Shown here: positions 18,988 to 29,427 of the stretch, piece by piece | Layout: every line of letters starts with the position of its first letter | Numbering within the stretch: position 1 is the first letter of the stretch | Assembly (NCBI RefSeq): GCF_003171655.1 | Contig: NZ_QFZL01000002.1 | Span: 372,001-436,000, forward strand | Source: Stakelama portus | GTDB taxonomy: Bacteria > Pseudomonadota > Alphaproteobacteria > Sphingomonadales > Sphingomonadaceae | Length of the DNA: 64,000 nt | Direction of reading: 5' to 3' | Translations under genes and position numbers: made by a program | Notes under the pieces: generated by a model | The model's input: the letters and a program-made list of their open reading frames with translations, nothing else | Told to the model about the DNA's origin: nothing | The model's database searches: none

Positions 18988-19060
18988 CTGAGCCTGTCGA
19001 AGCGCGGTTCTGCCTTGCATATCGGCGCGCAGAAGAAGGACGGAGCTTCGACAAGCTCAG
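18988..19060. repeat. Palindromic repeat (CTTCGACAAGCTCAG family) between gatC and gatA
   Basis: CTGAGCCTGTCGAAG (18988-19002) and CTTCGACAAGCTCAG (19046-19060) form a 15-base inverted repeat with one mismatch. The same element with perfect arms is at 31499-31570 and a decayed half is near 61230. It sits inside the gat operon. Confidence 0.85.
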
Positions 19061-19096
19061 CCCCAACGGTGTAGGTGCGGGACGGGTGCGCGACCA

Positions 19097-19384
19097 TCAT
19101 TCCACCACCTTCGGCACGGTAAAGAAGCCATGTTCGCCCTGCGGCGCGTTGGCCAGCACCGCGTCGCGCTGATCGCCTTCGGTGACGACATCGTCGCGCA
19201 GGCGCAGCGTGTTGGGGATGACGGCGGTCATCGGTTCGACCGACGACGTATCCACCTCACCCAGCTGCTCTACCCAGCCGAGGATATTGTTGAGCTCGGG
19301 AGTCAGCCGTTCGGCTTCCTCATCGGTGATCGCGATGCGGGCAAGGCTCGCCACCTTGCGCACAATGTTCTGGTCTACGGACAT
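19097..19384 (-). CDS. gatC: Asp-tRNA(Asn)/Glu-tRNA(Gln) amidotransferase subunit C
   Basis: 95 residues, normal for GatC, the small belt subunit that holds GatA and GatB together. The signature is [20 protein letters not shown], then [22 protein letters not shown] and a C-terminal segment with LRLRDDVV. First gene of gatC-gatA-gatB. The gap to gatA (145 bases) is filled by a palindromic repeat. Confidence 0.97.
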   Translation of the reverse strand: MSVDQNIVRKVASLARIAITDEEAERLTPELNNILGWVEQLGEVDTSSVEPMTAVIPNTLRLRDDVVTEGDQRDAVLANAPQGEHGFFTVPKVVE

Positions 19385-19437
19385 GGATCGGCGGCTAGCA
19401 CCGCCACGCGCGCCCGCGCAATGCTATTCGCGCATGT

Positions 19438-21228
19438 CTATTTGAAAGGCTCGCCAACAGGCTCACCGCCGACGAAGATCTGGCGGCTTTCGACCGTGCG
19501 GATATCGACGTCGCCCCGTTCGAAGCTTTGGCGCAGCCGCGCCCTTTGTGCGTCGGTATAACGATCAAGGCTCTGATCGACGCGAACCCAGCCATCCTCG
19601 CCCTTGCGAAACGCAATCGGATCGCAACCATAAGGCCGCGAACCTTTTACGACCGCGGCAGCCGCAATCTCCGCCGCGGCTTCCACCTCGACCAACGCCG
19701 GATAGCAGCTGCCGGAGAACAGAATCGCCTCGCTTCCGCTCTCGCTGAACAGCAACGTACATCCCTCCCCCAGCGAACAGGGCCAAGCTGCGCCGACCAA
19801 TGGCTGCAGCGCTTCGGGCACGGTAGCGTCCTGCGGCAGGACGCGCAGTTTCGCCATTGCCTGCTGCGTATCTTCGGATGCGGCCTGTGCCTGATCGCCA
19901 TCCCAGCGATCTTCCCACTTCAGCGCCTCGGCGGCGGCCGTCCGGATTTCGGGCTTGTCGCTCTCCGCCAGCCGAGTCAGCGCGTTGCGACCGGGTTTGC
20001 CAAAGTCGAACGCGAGCGCCGTCCAGTCGAAATCGGACGGCGAAACCGCGCCGCTTTGCAGGCGCGCCAGCTGATCGCGAGTCGATAGCGACTGAAATGC
20101 AACAAAGGGTGTGGCGAGCAGCAGCGCGAGCACGCAGAGCCCTCCGCCGAGCCACAGGTTGAGCGACCGCACGCGCGCCATCCATGCGGCGCGATCGATC
20201 ACCACTGCCAGCAGATAGGCGAGGCCATAGGCGCAGGCGACGCCGACGAACACGACCGCCCAGAGCCGTTCGGGCGTGAAACCATATTGCTGGATGCGCA
20301 CGAAGGTGGAGCAGGCCGCGACGACCGCGAGCGGCAACATCGCCAGCGCCAGCGCCAGCGCACCCCAGCGAAGCACACGCGTCCGCGATTCCTGCCCGGC
20401 ATCGTTACCAATCACGGCGTTGGCGAGGATCAGCGCGCCGATCACGCAAGTGAGCAGCGTCCCGGTCGGCCAGACGGTCGCATCCCACAGCGCGCCGAGG
20501 CCCGCGAACGGCAGCGCGATCAGGAACAGGACCAGCCCCGCCGCCAGCACCGGCGACAATACCGCCAGCACGCGCGCCACCACCTGCTGCACCATCCGCA
20601 CCACACCGACATGTTCGTGCAGCAATCCCAGGCCAAGCCCGAAATTCAGCCCGATGAACATCGGCGCGAACCAGTTTTCGCGCATCAGATCGCCGATCCA
20701 TGCGATCCCGATCAGGCGGAACAGCTGATCGAGCAGCGCGATCATCAGATAGACGATGAAAACGAACGCCCAGGCGGCACACCACAGCACCACATTGGTC
20801 CAGGCGTGATCGTGCGTTGCGCGATAATCGAAGGTGAGCGACTCCGAATCGCGGGCGACCTGATAAAATGGCGCGGCGATTCCGGCGGCGAGCGCAAGGC
20901 TCATCATCCGCCAGCCCGCCAGCGTATCCCAGTCCGCCGGATTGCCGTTCCAATAGGCGACCAGCGCCGCCACCGCGCCCCACAGCAGCGAGAAGATCAC
21001 CGCAGAGAGAATCGCCCGGCGTTCGAGCGTGAAGCCGACCAGACCGGCAGCGACCACGACGAACGTCGCGATCGTCAGCGCCATCGTCGTCGGCGACGTG
21101 CCCAAGTCGCGCCCGACAAGGAAATACACGATGGCGCCTGCGACGAGCCCAAGTATCGCCAGCAGCAACGGTCGCAACGGCCACGACATTTCTGTCGTTT
21201 CCACGACTTCGACTTCAGCTTCCTGCAT
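19438..21228 (-). CDS. DUF4153 domain membrane protein
   Basis: 596 residues from ATG 21226-21228, with GGGAGAGG 5 bases upstream. The N-terminal two thirds (about residues 15-430) hold a dozen hydrophobic segments with the DUF4153 look (LTFDYRATHDHAWTN, ALLDQLFRLIGI, QQYGFTPERLWAV). The C-terminal 160 residues are soluble, with cysteines (PCSLGEGC, GSCYPALVE). Function is unknown in the family. It ends 53 bases upstream of gatC on the same strand and could be transcribed ahead of it. Confidence 0.82.
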   Translation of the reverse strand: MQEAEVEVVETTEMSWPLRPLLLAILGLVAGAIVYFLVGRDLGTSPTTMALTIATFVVVAAGLVGFTLERRAILSAVIFSLLWGAVAALVAYWNGNPADWDTLAGWRMMSLALAAGIAAPFYQVARDSESLTFDYRATHDHAWTNVVLWCAAWAFVFIVYLMIALLDQLFRLIGIAWIGDLMRENWFAPMFIGLNFGLGLGLLHEHVGVVRMVQQVVARVLAVLSPVLAAGLVLFLIALPFAGLGALWDATVWPTGTLLTCVIGALILANAVIGNDAGQESRTRVLRWGALALALAMLPLAVVAACSTFVRIQQYGFTPERLWAVVFVGVACAYGLAYLLAVVIDRAAWMARVRSLNLWLGGGLCVLALLLATPFVAFQSLSTRDQLARLQSGAVSPSDFDWTALAFDFGKPGRNALTRLAESDKPEIRTAAAEALKWEDRWDGDQAQAASEDTQQAMAKLRVLPQDATVPEALQPLVGAAWPCSLGEGCTLLFSESGSEAILFSGSCYPALVEVEAAAEIAAAAVVKGSRPYGCDPIAFRKGEDGWVRVDQSLDRYTDAQRARLRQSFERGDVDIRTVESRQIFVGGEPVGEPFK

Positions 21229-21406
21229 GTTCCCTCTCCCCTGGACACAAGGCATCTCGCGAATTGGAAACAAGGTCAATCGCGATTGCATCGCGCCGTT
21301 TCGTCCTGCAGGAGGCTGGTAAAGGCGCGGACGAGCGCTTATGTTGCACTGCACAACGGAGCCGGTTTTGAGCCGCAGGACGGATAAGGCGAGAGGCATT
21401 GAGGGC

Positions 21407-22561
21407 ATGACGGGATCGACGGGCAACGCCCGGCGTTCGCGCCATCCGACGCGATACACACGCTGGTTCCTCTATGGGATTGCAGTTCTGGTCATGCTGA
21501 CGCTCGCCGCAGCCTTTACCTATCGCTTCTGGGGCATGGAGCTGATCCGGCGCTCGATGGTGCCCAGCGCCGGCTTCGCCGCGCAGGCACCGATCGAACC
21601 GCAAGGCTATGCCCGCGCCGATATGTGGCTGGCGCGTCCCGACAAGCCGGGTAACCCGGCGCTGTGGACGCCCGCCGGGATGCAGCCCGCATCGGACCCG
21701 CCCGCCGCAGTCTTCTTCATCCACCCCACTTCGTACATGAACCGCGCGCAGTGGAACGCGCCGCTTACCGATGTCGAGGCGAACAGCACCGCCGAATTGT
21801 TCCTGCGCGGTCAGGCAAGTGCGTTCAACGACGTGGGTGCGATCTGGGCGCCGCGCTATCGCCAGGCGACATTCGGAGCGTTCCTGACCAGCGATGCGGC
21901 GGCGCAACAGGCGCTGGACCTTGCCTATGGCGACGTGCTCGCCGCGTTCGACGCGTTTCTGAAGGAAGCGGGCGACCGGCCGATCATCCTGGCCGGACAT
22001 AGTCAAGGGTCGCTGCACCTCACCCGGCTGCTTATCGATCGGGTTGCCGGCAAGCCGCTCGCGAAGCGTATCGTCGCGGCCTATGTCGTCGGCTGGCCGA
22101 TTTCGATCCCCGCCGATTTGCCCGCGCTCGGCCTGCCTGCCTGTACCGGTCCCGACGAAGCGGGCTGCATCCTTTCCTGGCAGAGCTTTTCCGAACCCGC
22201 CGATCCCAGCCTGATTTTCGACAAGTTCGATGCGACTAACGGCTATACGGGTGCGCCGCGCAAGGATACGCCGCTGCTGTGCACCAATCCCATTACCGGC
22301 ACACCCGACACCAGCGCCCCGGCGCAGGACAATCTGGGTACGCTGCTGCCCGATGCGAGCTTTTCGAACGCGCAGATGGTGCCCGGCGGGGTGCCCGCAT
22401 CCTGTCAGGGGCGCGGCATATTGAGCATCGGCAGGACGCCGCCCAATCTTGGCCAGTTCGTGCTGCCGGGCAATAATTACCATGTGTTCGATTACAGCCT
22501 GTTCTGGGCGAATGTCCGCGCCGATGCCGCGCGCCGTCTTGCCGCGTTCGAAGCCAGGTGA
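21407..22561 (+). CDS. DUF3089 alpha/beta-hydrolase, membrane anchored
   Basis: 384 residues with an N-terminal anchor ([23 protein letters not shown]). The nucleophile elbow is GHSQGS, in [33 protein letters not shown] and [18 protein letters not shown] are DUF3089 features. C-terminal HVFDYSLFW supplies the probable catalytic His. Substrate unknown, probably an ester in the periplasm. The ATG at 21407 has GAGAGG about 10 bases upstream; an earlier in-frame ATG (21341) lacks one. Its TGA overlaps the GTG start of ruvX. Confidence 0.85.
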   Translation: MTGSTGNARRSRHPTRYTRWFLYGIAVLVMLTLAAAFTYRFWGMELIRRSMVPSAGFAAQAPIEPQGYARADMWLARPDKPGNPALWTPAGMQPASDPPAAVFFIHPTSYMNRAQWNAPLTDVEANSTAELFLRGQASAFNDVGAIWAPRYRQATFGAFLTSDAAAQQALDLAYGDVLAAFDAFLKEAGDRPIILAGHSQGSLHLTRLLIDRVAGKPLAKRIVAAYVVGWPISIPADLPALGLPACTGPDEAGCILSWQSFSEPADPSLIFDKFDATNGYTGAPRKDTPLLCTNPITGTPDTSAPAQDNLGTLLPDASFSNAQMVPGGVPASCQGRGILSIGRTPPNLGQFVLPGNNYHVFDYSLFWANVRADAARRLAAFEAR

Positions 22562-23019
22562 TCACCACCGCCGCCGCCGATTTCCGTGCCGCCCTGCCCG
22601 ATGCCGGGCGGCTGATCGGGCTGGATGTCGGCACCAAGACGATCGGCACTGCGCTGTGCGATGCGGGCTGGTCCTTTGCCAGCCCGGCGCTGCTGATCCG
22701 CCGGGGCAAATTCACCAGGGACAAGGCGGCGATCGCCGATCTGATCGTGGCGCAGCAGGTGAAGGGCATTGTCATCGGCCTGCCGCTCAACATGGACGGG
22801 ACCGACAGCCCGCGCACGCAATCGACTCGCGCCTTTGCCCGCAACATGGACGATATCGCGCTGCCCATCCTGCTGTGGGACGAACGCTGGTCGACGGTCG
22901 CGGTCGAACGGACGCTGATCGAACAGGATGCGAGCCGCGCGAAACGCGCCGAACTGGTCGACAAAATGGCCGCCGCGCACATCCTTCAGGGCGCGATCGA
23001 CGCGCTGGTCCGGCACTGA
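22558..23019 (+). CDS. ruvX: Putative pre-16S rRNA nuclease / Holliday junction resolvase RuvX (YqgF)
   Basis: 153 residues of the RNase H-like YqgF fold. [15 protein letters not shown] carries the first catalytic Asp, [12 protein letters not shown] the second strand, [11 protein letters not shown] the Glu/Arg motif and [10 protein letters not shown] the last Asp. YqgF trims 16S rRNA precursors in E. coli. GTG start at 22558 overlaps the upstream stop (GGTGATC), so it is translationally coupled to the DUF3089 gene. Confidence 0.95.
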   Translation: MITTAAADFRAALPDAGRLIGLDVGTKTIGTALCDAGWSFASPALLIRRGKFTRDKAAIADLIVAQQVKGIVIGLPLNMDGTDSPRTQSTRAFARNMDDIALPILLWDERWSTVAVERTLIEQDASRAKRAELVDKMAAAHILQGAIDALVRH

Positions 23020-23083
23020 CGGAGCGCATGCCGATTCCGCGCTGATCGGGCGCAAGGGGTTGGAAATACGGCACCGAACGGGC

Positions 23084-24328
23084 ATGGAGCCGCGCATCAT
23101 GCTGGCCGCCATGTTTTCCGTGCCGAGCCTGCTCGTGGCCATCTTCACCCTGATGGCGGGAAGCAGTTTTCTCGCGACGCTCGTCAGCCTCCGGCTCGAT
23201 GCCGGGGGCAGCCATGCGCTGATGATCGGTATTGTCGGCACCGGCTATTTCGCCGGACTTTCGCTGGGATCGCGGCGAGTCGGCGCGCTGATCGCGCGGG
23301 TCGGGCATATCCGCACCTTTGCTGCGGTCGCGTCGCTGCTGACAGTGACCACGCTTGCCTTCCCGATCGTTCCGCCGGGGCTGGGCTGGGCCGCGCTGCG
23401 CTTCGTCAACGGGCTCGCGATGGCGGGCGTGTTCATCTGCCTTGAAAGCTGGCTCAACGAACGCGCCGAACCGTCGACGCGCGGCGCGATGCTGGCGAGC
23501 TATATGATCGCGGTCTATTCGGGACAGGCGCTGGGACAGTTGCTGCTGACACTGGGGATGGACGGGCGCGCCCTGCCCTTCGCCATGGCAGCGATGCTGA
23601 TCTCGCTCGCGGCGCTGCCGATCGCGCTGACGCGTATTGCCAGCCCCGAAGTGTCCGATGCCACACCGATGGGCGTGAGCGACCTGTACCGTGTCTCGCC
23701 GCTCGGATGTGTCGGCACCATTGCCACCGGACTGATCTTCGGCGCCTTTTACGCGCTCGGCGCCGTCTATGTGCTGCGCGAAGGCGGCGGCGTCAGCGAC
23801 GCGGCGTGGTTCATGACGGCAGTGATCCTGGGCGGGGTAGCGCTGCAAATCCCGCTCGGGCGGCTGTCCGACCGGTTCGACCGGCGCAAGGTGATCGTGT
23901 GGCTCTATGGCGGCACCATCCTGTCCAGCCTGGCGCTGGCACTGGCAGGCGCGGAAGGTGTCGCACTAGCGGCATTGGGCGCCGCGTTCGGAGGACTGGG
24001 CTTCGCACTCTATCCGCTGTGCGTCGCGCATACCAACGACCATCTGAGGCCGAACCAGCGCGTTGGCGCGAGCGGCGGGCTGGTCCTTCTCTATTCGCTT
24101 GGGGCGGCGGCGGGCCCGTTCGTTGCCGGGGGCGCGATGCAGGTGATCGGCCCCGACGGGCTGTTCCTGTTCATCGCCCTGTGCGCCGCCGGCGTGTTCG
24201 GTTTCGGCCTCTGGCGCCAATGGCGCACCGACCCCGTGCCCGAAGCGCAGCAACAGGATTTTGCGATCCTGCCGCGGACCACGCCGATGGCCGCTTCGCT
24301 CGATCCCCGGACCGGGGACACGCCATGA
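23084..24328 (+). CDS. MFS transporter
   Basis: 414 residues with twelve predicted membrane segments. The inter-helix signature after segment 2 is [16 protein letters not shown], and the mirrored one in the second half is [14 protein letters not shown]. It resembles the YcaD/drug-efflux-like branch of the major facilitator superfamily. The substrate cannot be told. ATG 23084 is chosen because the first membrane segment follows closely; the open frame upstream overlaps ruvX out of frame. Lies between ruvX and pyrB with the same direction. Confidence 0.85.
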   Translation: MEPRIMLAAMFSVPSLLVAIFTLMAGSSFLATLVSLRLDAGGSHALMIGIVGTGYFAGLSLGSRRVGALIARVGHIRTFAAVASLLTVTTLAFPIVPPGLGWAALRFVNGLAMAGVFICLESWLNERAEPSTRGAMLASYMIAVYSGQALGQLLLTLGMDGRALPFAMAAMLISLAALPIALTRIASPEVSDATPMGVSDLYRVSPLGCVGTIATGLIFGAFYALGAVYVLREGGGVSDAAWFMTAVILGGVALQIPLGRLSDRFDRRKVIVWLYGGTILSSLALALAGAEGVALAALGAAFGGLGFALYPLCVAHTNDHLRPNQRVGASGGLVLLYSLGAAAGPFVAGGAMQVIGPDGLFLFIALCAAGVFGFGLWRQWRTDPVPEAQQQDFAILPRTTPMAASLDPRTGDTP

Positions 24329-24374
24329 ACGGGCCCTTGCCACATGGGGCGAGCGGAGCTACGCGACCGCTTTA

Positions 24375-25364
24375 ATGTCAGCGTCCGATCATCGCCCCGG
24401 TGCCGTCCTGAACGGCAGCGAAGCCTTTCCGCACAGGCACCTTACCGGCATTGCCGGTTTGCAGCCGCACGAAATCATGTTCCTGCTCGACGAAGCGGAA
24501 CAATGGGTGGAGGCGAACAAGGAACGCGGGCGATTGAGCGACCGGCTGGCCGGGCTGACGCAGATCAACGCCTTTTTCGAAAATTCGACGCGTACGCTGC
24601 TCAGCTTCGAAATCGCGGGCAAGCGGCTGGGCGCGGACGTGGTAAACATGCACGCCGCGCAATCGAGCGTGAAGAAGGGCGAAACGCTGATCGACACTGC
24701 CGTCACGCTGAACGCGATGCGTGCCGATGTGATCGTGATCCGCCATGGCAGTTCGGGCGCGGTGCAGCTGATCGCGGACAAGGTCGATTGCCCGGTTCTG
24801 AATGCCGGCGATGGCTGGCACGAACATCCGACCCAGGCACTGCTCGACGCGCTTACCATCCGCCGTCGCCGGGGCGCGGTTGCCGGACAGCGCGTAGTGA
24901 TCTGCGGCGACATTCTCCACAGCCGCGTCGCGCGATCGAACATGCTGGCGCTGACCGCGCTCGCCGCCGAAGTGCGCGTCGTGGCCCCCTCGACACTGAT
25001 GCCCGCCGAAGTCGAGCGGATGGGCGTCACGCCGTTCAGCGATTTCGACGCCGCGCTGGAAGGCGCGGATGTGGTGATGATGCTGCGGCTGCAGAATGAG
25101 CGCATGTCGGGCGGGTTCATCCCGTCGACCCGCGAATTTCACATGCGCTATGGGCTGACGCCCGAGCGGCTGGAACGCGCCAGGCCCGATGCGCTGGTGA
25201 TGCACCCCGGCCCGATGAATCGCGGCGTCGAAATCACCTCGAGCGTCGCCGACGACAAGCAGCGGTCGGCAATCACCGAACAGGTGGCGATGGGCGTCGC
25301 GGTGCGTATGGCGTGCCTCGACGTACTGACGCGGCACGAACGCGGCGTGGAGGGTTGGGCATGA
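24375..25364 (+). CDS. pyrB: Aspartate carbamoyltransferase catalytic subunit
   Basis: 329 residues; makes carbamoyl-aspartate, the first committed step of pyrimidine synthesis. The carbamoyl-phosphate site is [13 protein letters not shown], the 80s loop is SVKKGETL, and [10 protein letters not shown] and [11 protein letters not shown] are intact, so it should be active. No pyrI regulatory subunit is nearby. The stop overlaps the start of the dihydroorotase-like gene (ATGA), as in bacteria where a noncatalytic dihydroorotase homologue is part of the transcarbamoylase holoenzyme. Confidence 0.98.
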   Translation: MSASDHRPGAVLNGSEAFPHRHLTGIAGLQPHEIMFLLDEAEQWVEANKERGRLSDRLAGLTQINAFFENSTRTLLSFEIAGKRLGADVVNMHAAQSSVKKGETLIDTAVTLNAMRADVIVIRHGSSGAVQLIADKVDCPVLNAGDGWHEHPTQALLDALTIRRRRGAVAGQRVVICGDILHSRVARSNMLALTALAAEVRVVAPSTLMPAEVERMGVTPFSDFDAALEGADVVMMLRLQNERMSGGFIPSTREFHMRYGLTPERLERARPDALVMHPGPMNRGVEITSSVADDKQRSAITEQVAMGVAVRMACLDVLTRHERGVEGWA

Positions 25365-26578
25365 AGCGGCTGTTCACCAATGCGCGGCTCGTCCTGTCCG
25401 ACCATATCGCCGAGGGCAGCCTTTTGGTCGATGGCGACACCATCGCTGCGGTCGGCACGGTCGAAGCGCCGTCCGATGCCGAAACCGTCGATGTCGGCGG
25501 GCTGCTGCTCGCCCCCGCGATTGTCGATCTGGGCGTATTCGCGATGGACAAGGCGGCGATGCGCGCAGGCGGCATCGCCCGCATCGGCCTGATGCCCGAT
25601 CAATCGCCGATCCTCGATGGCCCGGGCATCATTCAGCGCGCCTCCGCGATGGGCAAGCCCGAGCTGTGGGTCCACCCGATTGCCGCCGCCACGGCCGGGC
25701 TGGAAGGCAAGGATCTGGGTGAAATGGCGATCAATGCCGAAGCGGGGGCGCGTGCCGTCGCCACCGGGCGCCGCTGGATCGCCGATTCGGGGATGATGCG
25801 CAAAGTGCTCGCCTATGCCCGCGATTGCGGGCTGGCGGTAATCGCGCATGCCGAAGATGCGGGACTGACCGGCAATGCGGTCGCGACGTCAGGCGAAACC
25901 GCGACGCGGCTAGGCCTGCCCGCCGCGCCTGCCATCGCCGAAGCGCTGGCAATCGCGCGCGACCTGATGCTGGCGGAGGAAACCGGCGCGCAACTCCATT
26001 TCCGCAATGTCACCACGGCCGGCGGGTTCGACCTGATCCGTGCGGCCAAGCGGGCGGGCATGCCGGTCACCTGTGGCATCACCCCTGCCCATCTGCTGCT
26101 GTCCGACGTGGCGATGACCGATTTCCGGACCTTCGCGCATCTTTCGCCGCCGCTGCGCAGCGAAGCCGATCGTCAGGCGGCGCTGCGGGCGCTGGGCGAA
26201 GGTACGATCGATGTCATCGGTTCGGGGCATGATCCGCGCGGGCCCGAGGAAAAGCGCCTGCCCTTCGCCGATGCTTCGCCCGGCATGGCGGGCGCCGAAA
26301 CGCTGCTCGCGCTATCGCTCGGGCTGGTGCGCGACGAAGTGCTGACGATCGAGCGGCTGTTCGCGTTGCTCGCCGCCAATCCCGCCCGGATATTGGGGCT
26401 GTCGACCGGAACGCTGGAGGTGGGTCACCCGGCGGACCTTATTCTGGTCAATGCCGATGCGCCGTGGCAGATTCAGGCGGATCGCATGGCGGCAAAGGCA
26501 GGCAATACGCCGTTCGACGGCCTGCCCGTTCAGGGCAAGACCGTCGCCTTGTTCAAGGGCGGGACCGAAGTCCTTTAG
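25361..26578 (+). CDS. Dihydroorotase-like protein, probably noncatalytic (PyrC' type)
   Basis: 405 residues of the amidohydrolase fold. The metal-binding HxH after the second strand, expected as DLHVH, reads DLGVF (residues 56-60). IAHAED keeps one His, but the HICHVST-type motif is LHFRNVTTA and the TDHAPH motif is GSGHDPRG, so the bridging and terminal metal ligands are mostly gone. In Pseudomonas an inactive PyrC' is needed to assemble the PyrB dodecamer; the overlap with pyrB suggests the same here. If so, a functional pyrC must exist elsewhere in the genome. Confidence 0.87.
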   Translation: MKRLFTNARLVLSDHIAEGSLLVDGDTIAAVGTVEAPSDAETVDVGGLLLAPAIVDLGVFAMDKAAMRAGGIARIGLMPDQSPILDGPGIIQRASAMGKPELWVHPIAAATAGLEGKDLGEMAINAEAGARAVATGRRWIADSGMMRKVLAYARDCGLAVIAHAEDAGLTGNAVATSGETATRLGLPAAPAIAEALAIARDLMLAEETGAQLHFRNVTTAGGFDLIRAAKRAGMPVTCGITPAHLLLSDVAMTDFRTFAHLSPPLRSEADRQAALRALGEGTIDVIGSGHDPRGPEEKRLPFADASPGMAGAETLLALSLGLVRDEVLTIERLFALLAANPARILGLSTGTLEVGHPADLILVNADAPWQIQADRMAAKAGNTPFDGLPVQGKTVALFKGGTEVL

Positions 26579-26588
26579 GGCAAAGGGA

Positions 26589-27929
26589 TCAGCGCGAAGC
26601 GACCTGTTCGTTCGCGCGCGCCCAGCCCGCGACTTCGTCGCCGGCCCTGGTCCGCACGAAGCAGGAACCGCCCCCCGAACGCACCTGACGGCACATCGCA
26701 TTGGCATCGCTGCGCGAGAAGCCGCCGACCGAGAGGCGGTAGAAATTACCGCGACCGGTGGACACCTGCGCCTGAGACGGGGTGTGGCTGCCGAGCACTG
26801 AATAGCGCGCGGAAACGCGACGCCACGCCGAATGCGCATTGGCGGCGCTGGAATAGGCCCCCAGCTGAACGAAATAATTGCCCGAGGAGGCGGCCGTAGC
26901 AACCGCGGACGGCCGCGACGCGGCCGGACGCGCGGGTGCAGGGGTAGCGGCGCTGGCAACGGCATAACCGCTCGGCAGCGCCTGAACCACTTCGCGCGAC
27001 GGGCCGAACACCACCCCGCCCTGCGCGCGCGCCGGAGCGGGAGCAGGCGTTTGAGCGGGCAGATCCGTCACCGGCAGGTCGGCCTGAACCGCCAGCGCCG
27101 ATGCGGAATCGCCAGTGCCGGGCATATAGGCATCGACCGGATCGATATTCTGCGATGCCGCCGCCACCGGCTGCATCGTTTCGGCAAGCGCCAGCCGCTC
27201 GGGCTGACCCGGATCCTGGACCGCGCGGACGCCGAGCAGCGATGCGACCTGATCATAGGCATTGGTCGGGCGCGAAAAGGCCGCCCAGTCGGCCATGCGG
27301 CGATCGAGCTGATCGGGCGGCACATCGAGCGCGGCAAGCGACTTGGCTTCCTGCCAGCGGCCCGAAAGCGCGAGCGCGAGTGCCAGATTCTGGCGGACCT
27401 TGGGCGTGGCGCCCGGCTGGCGCGCGACCGGCAGCAGCACTTCGACCGCGCCCACCGGATCGCCGGCCAGCGCCATGGCAAGCCCGCGATCGCCCGCCGG
27501 AATGATGTTCGAATGCGTGTCGAGCGCCTGACGCGCGCCCGCCCAGTCGCCATTCGCGATCTGCGACAGCGCGAGATGCAGTGCGACCGTGCCGTTGCCC
27601 GGATCGAGCGCCAGCGCATCGGTCAGCGCCTGTTGCGCCGACTGGAACCGGCCCGACATCAGATAGGTCTGGCCCAGCAATGCGCGATATTCGGCATTGT
27701 GCGGATCGTTCGCCACCGCCGATTCGGCGTAGCGGACGGCGCGTTCGGGCTTGTTCTTGCTCAGCTGCTCGCGCGCCTCTGCGGCATCGCGCGCGGCTTT
27801 TCGCGCGTCGTGATCGGCAGACAGAGTCGCTGCATGGGCGAGCATTGCCGTTCCTGCGGCTCCGGCCACCAATGGCCCGCCGATCACCAGCGCCGAAAGG
27901 CCGATGGAAAGGAAATTGCGGCTAGTCAT
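26589..27929 (-). CDS. Exported TPR protein with SPOR domain
   Basis: 446 residues. A signal peptide or anchor (IGLSALVIGGPLVAGAAGTAMLAHA) is followed by TPR-like repeats (about residues 60-150: KPERAVRYAESAVANDPHNA, GRFQSAQQALTDALALDPGN), a Pro/Ala-rich linker and a C-terminal SPOR domain (about 360-430: YFVQLGAYSSAANAHSAWRR, FYRLSVGGFSRSDANAMC). SPOR domains bind denuded septal peptidoglycan. AAGGA precedes the ATG. The start overlaps the stop of the RHH-like gene (TAATG), making it the third gene of a ParA operon. Confidence 0.85.
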   Translation of the reverse strand: MTSRNFLSIGLSALVIGGPLVAGAAGTAMLAHAATLSADHDARKAARDAAEAREQLSKNKPERAVRYAESAVANDPHNAEYRALLGQTYLMSGRFQSAQQALTDALALDPGNGTVALHLALSQIANGDWAGARQALDTHSNIIPAGDRGLAMALAGDPVGAVEVLLPVARQPGATPKVRQNLALALALSGRWQEAKSLAALDVPPDQLDRRMADWAAFSRPTNAYDQVASLLGVRAVQDPGQPERLALAETMQPVAAASQNIDPVDAYMPGTGDSASALAVQADLPVTDLPAQTPAPAPARAQGGVVFGPSREVVQALPSGYAVASAATPAPARPAASRPSAVATAASSGNYFVQLGAYSSAANAHSAWRRVSARYSVLGSHTPSQAQVSTGRGNFYRLSVGGFSRSDANAMCRQVRSGGGSCFVRTRAGDEVAGWARANEQVASR

Positions 27930-28507
27930 TATCTGTCCTTCCGTCGCGGCTGCCGCTCGAGCTGGTGAACCAGCGCATCCACGGCCTGTTGCGAATCGAG
28001 AAATGCGTCGAGTGCTTCGGTTACGATCTGTTGCGCCGAACGATTGGTTACCGCCGATGCGAGGCGCAGGCGCAGATGGCGGTCGGAATCGAGGCGCAGG
28101 GTGAAGGCCGCGCGCCGTTTCTTGCGATGGATTTCCCGGGCGATGCGCGCCGCCGCATCGGGTGCGATCGCGGGTGATTGCTCGTCGCTTTCGCGCGCCG
28201 CCGCCTCGCGGATTTCCTGATCCAGTGCTTCGCGCTGGCGCAGCACTTCGGGTTTGGCGACGGGGGGGGTGGCGACGGGCGCCGGCGCGACCGGTGCAGG
28301 TGCAGGCGCGGGAGCGGGCGTCAGGCCATCGATGGGAGCGGCGGCCGTCCCAGAATCCTCGCCCATGTCGTTCCAACCAAGATCGTCCTGCGCGGACAGC
28401 GGCGTCAGGCCGACATAGCCCTGGGGTCGCATCGCCGGACGCGCCTGGCCCTTGCGCGCCAGCAGGCCCGAGGAAAGCGAAGCGGTGGGTTTGGGAGCGC
28501 CGAGCAT
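27929..28507 (-). CDS. Ribbon-helix-helix-like protein paired with ParA
   Basis: 192 residues. The first 70 are low-complexity with a PAPAPAPAPVAPAPVATPP linker. The C-terminal 75 carry a basic region, RKKRRAAFTLRLDSDRHL, followed by two helices (LRLRLASAVTNRSAQQIVTEALDAFLD), the strand-helix-helix order of RHH DNA-binding proteins. The start at 28507 (MLGAPKP) has GAGGGAG 9 bases upstream; an ATG three codons earlier leaves no space for it. It begins 14 bases after parA and overlaps the SPOR gene by one base. It could be the partner or DNA-binding adaptor of this ParA; that is inference. Confidence 0.75.
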   Translation of the reverse strand: MLGAPKPTASLSSGLLARKGQARPAMRPQGYVGLTPLSAQDDLGWNDMGEDSGTAAAPIDGLTPAPAPAPAPVAPAPVATPPVAKPEVLRQREALDQEIREAAARESDEQSPAIAPDAAARIAREIHRKKRRAAFTLRLDSDRHLRLRLASAVTNRSAQQIVTEALDAFLDSQQAVDALVHQLERQPRRKDR

Positions 28508-28521
28508 CGCCTGCATCTCCC

Positions 28522-29235
28522 TCAGCTCACCACGCGGCGGCCAAAGCCGCCTGTGGGTCGTGCCATGCCGAAACCGGCCGCCGCGGCAGGCGCGGTAAAC
28601 ACGGTACGGCGGAAATTCTTTTCGAGCCGGTCGGAGACATAGTCCCACAGCGCAGCGACTTCGCCTGCCGATTTGCTGCGCGGATCGATTTCCATGACGG
28701 TGCGACCATCGATCATCGACGACGCGAAATCGGTGCGGTGATGGACGATGACCGGCGCCACCGTGCCGTGCTGCGACAATGCGACAGCGGCTTCGGACGT
28801 GATTCGCGCCTTGGGCGTGGCGGCATTGACGACGAACACCAGCGGCTTTCCGGCGCGTTCGCACAGATCGACGGTGGCGCCGACGGCGCGCAGATCGTGC
28901 GGGCTGGGCCGCGTGGGAATGACGATCAGCTCGGCGACCGTGATAACGCTTTGGATCGCCATGGTAATTGCCGGGGGCGTATCGATCACCGCCAGCTTGA
29001 ACCCCTGTTGCCGAAGCACTTCCAGATCGGATGCGAGCCGGGCGACCGTGGTCTGGGCATAGGCGGGAAGATCGGTGCTGCGTTCGTTCCACCAGTCGGA
29101 CAACGAGCCCTGCGGATCGATATCGATCAGCACGACGGGGCCCTGTCCGGCCAGTTCGGCCTGAACCGCCAGATGCCCCGACAGCGTGGTCTTTCCAGAC
29201 CCGCCTTTCTGCGATGCCATCGCCAGAACGCGCAT
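28522..29235 (-). CDS. ParA/MinD-family ATPase (orphan)
   Basis: 237 residues. The deviant Walker A is KGGSGKTT (residues 10-17, SQKGGSGKTTLSGHLA), Walker A-prime is DIDPQGSLSDWW and Walker B is LAVIDTPPA. It is shorter than chromosomal ParA and has no N-terminal HTH. No parB or parS-like site is adjacent, so it is probably not the chromosome partition ATPase. The cargo may be a protein complex; it forms an operon with an RHH-like protein and a SPOR protein. ATG 29233-29235 is preceded by GAGGGG. Confidence 0.92.
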   Translation of the reverse strand: MRVLAMASQKGGSGKTTLSGHLAVQAELAGQGPVVLIDIDPQGSLSDWWNERSTDLPAYAQTTVARLASDLEVLRQQGFKLAVIDTPPAITMAIQSVITVAELIVIPTRPSPHDLRAVGATVDLCERAGKPLVFVVNAATPKARITSEAAVALSQHGTVAPVIVHHRTDFASSMIDGRTVMEIDPRSKSAGEVAALWDYVSDRLEKNFRRTVFTAPAAAAGFGMARPTGGFGRRVVS

Positions 29236-29427
29236 GTACCCCTCGAAACTCCCGCTGATTTCCCGAAAGGATTGCCATGTCCGGAATAAGAAGAGGTTAA
29301 TGCGTGCCGTGTAGGGACGTTGAAGCCCCTCGCCGCGCGTAAGGGAATCTTTCACCAACGCTGGTTAATTGCCATTATCCATCGCCGGGTCGGATTGACC
29401 CGAATTACGAGCCGAGGCGTTTTGCGC

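Noticed and set aside
28522..29235. Chromosomal parA of the origin region
   Set aside because: Partner is RHH/SPOR genes rather than parB; no rsmG, mnmG or parS motif nearby.
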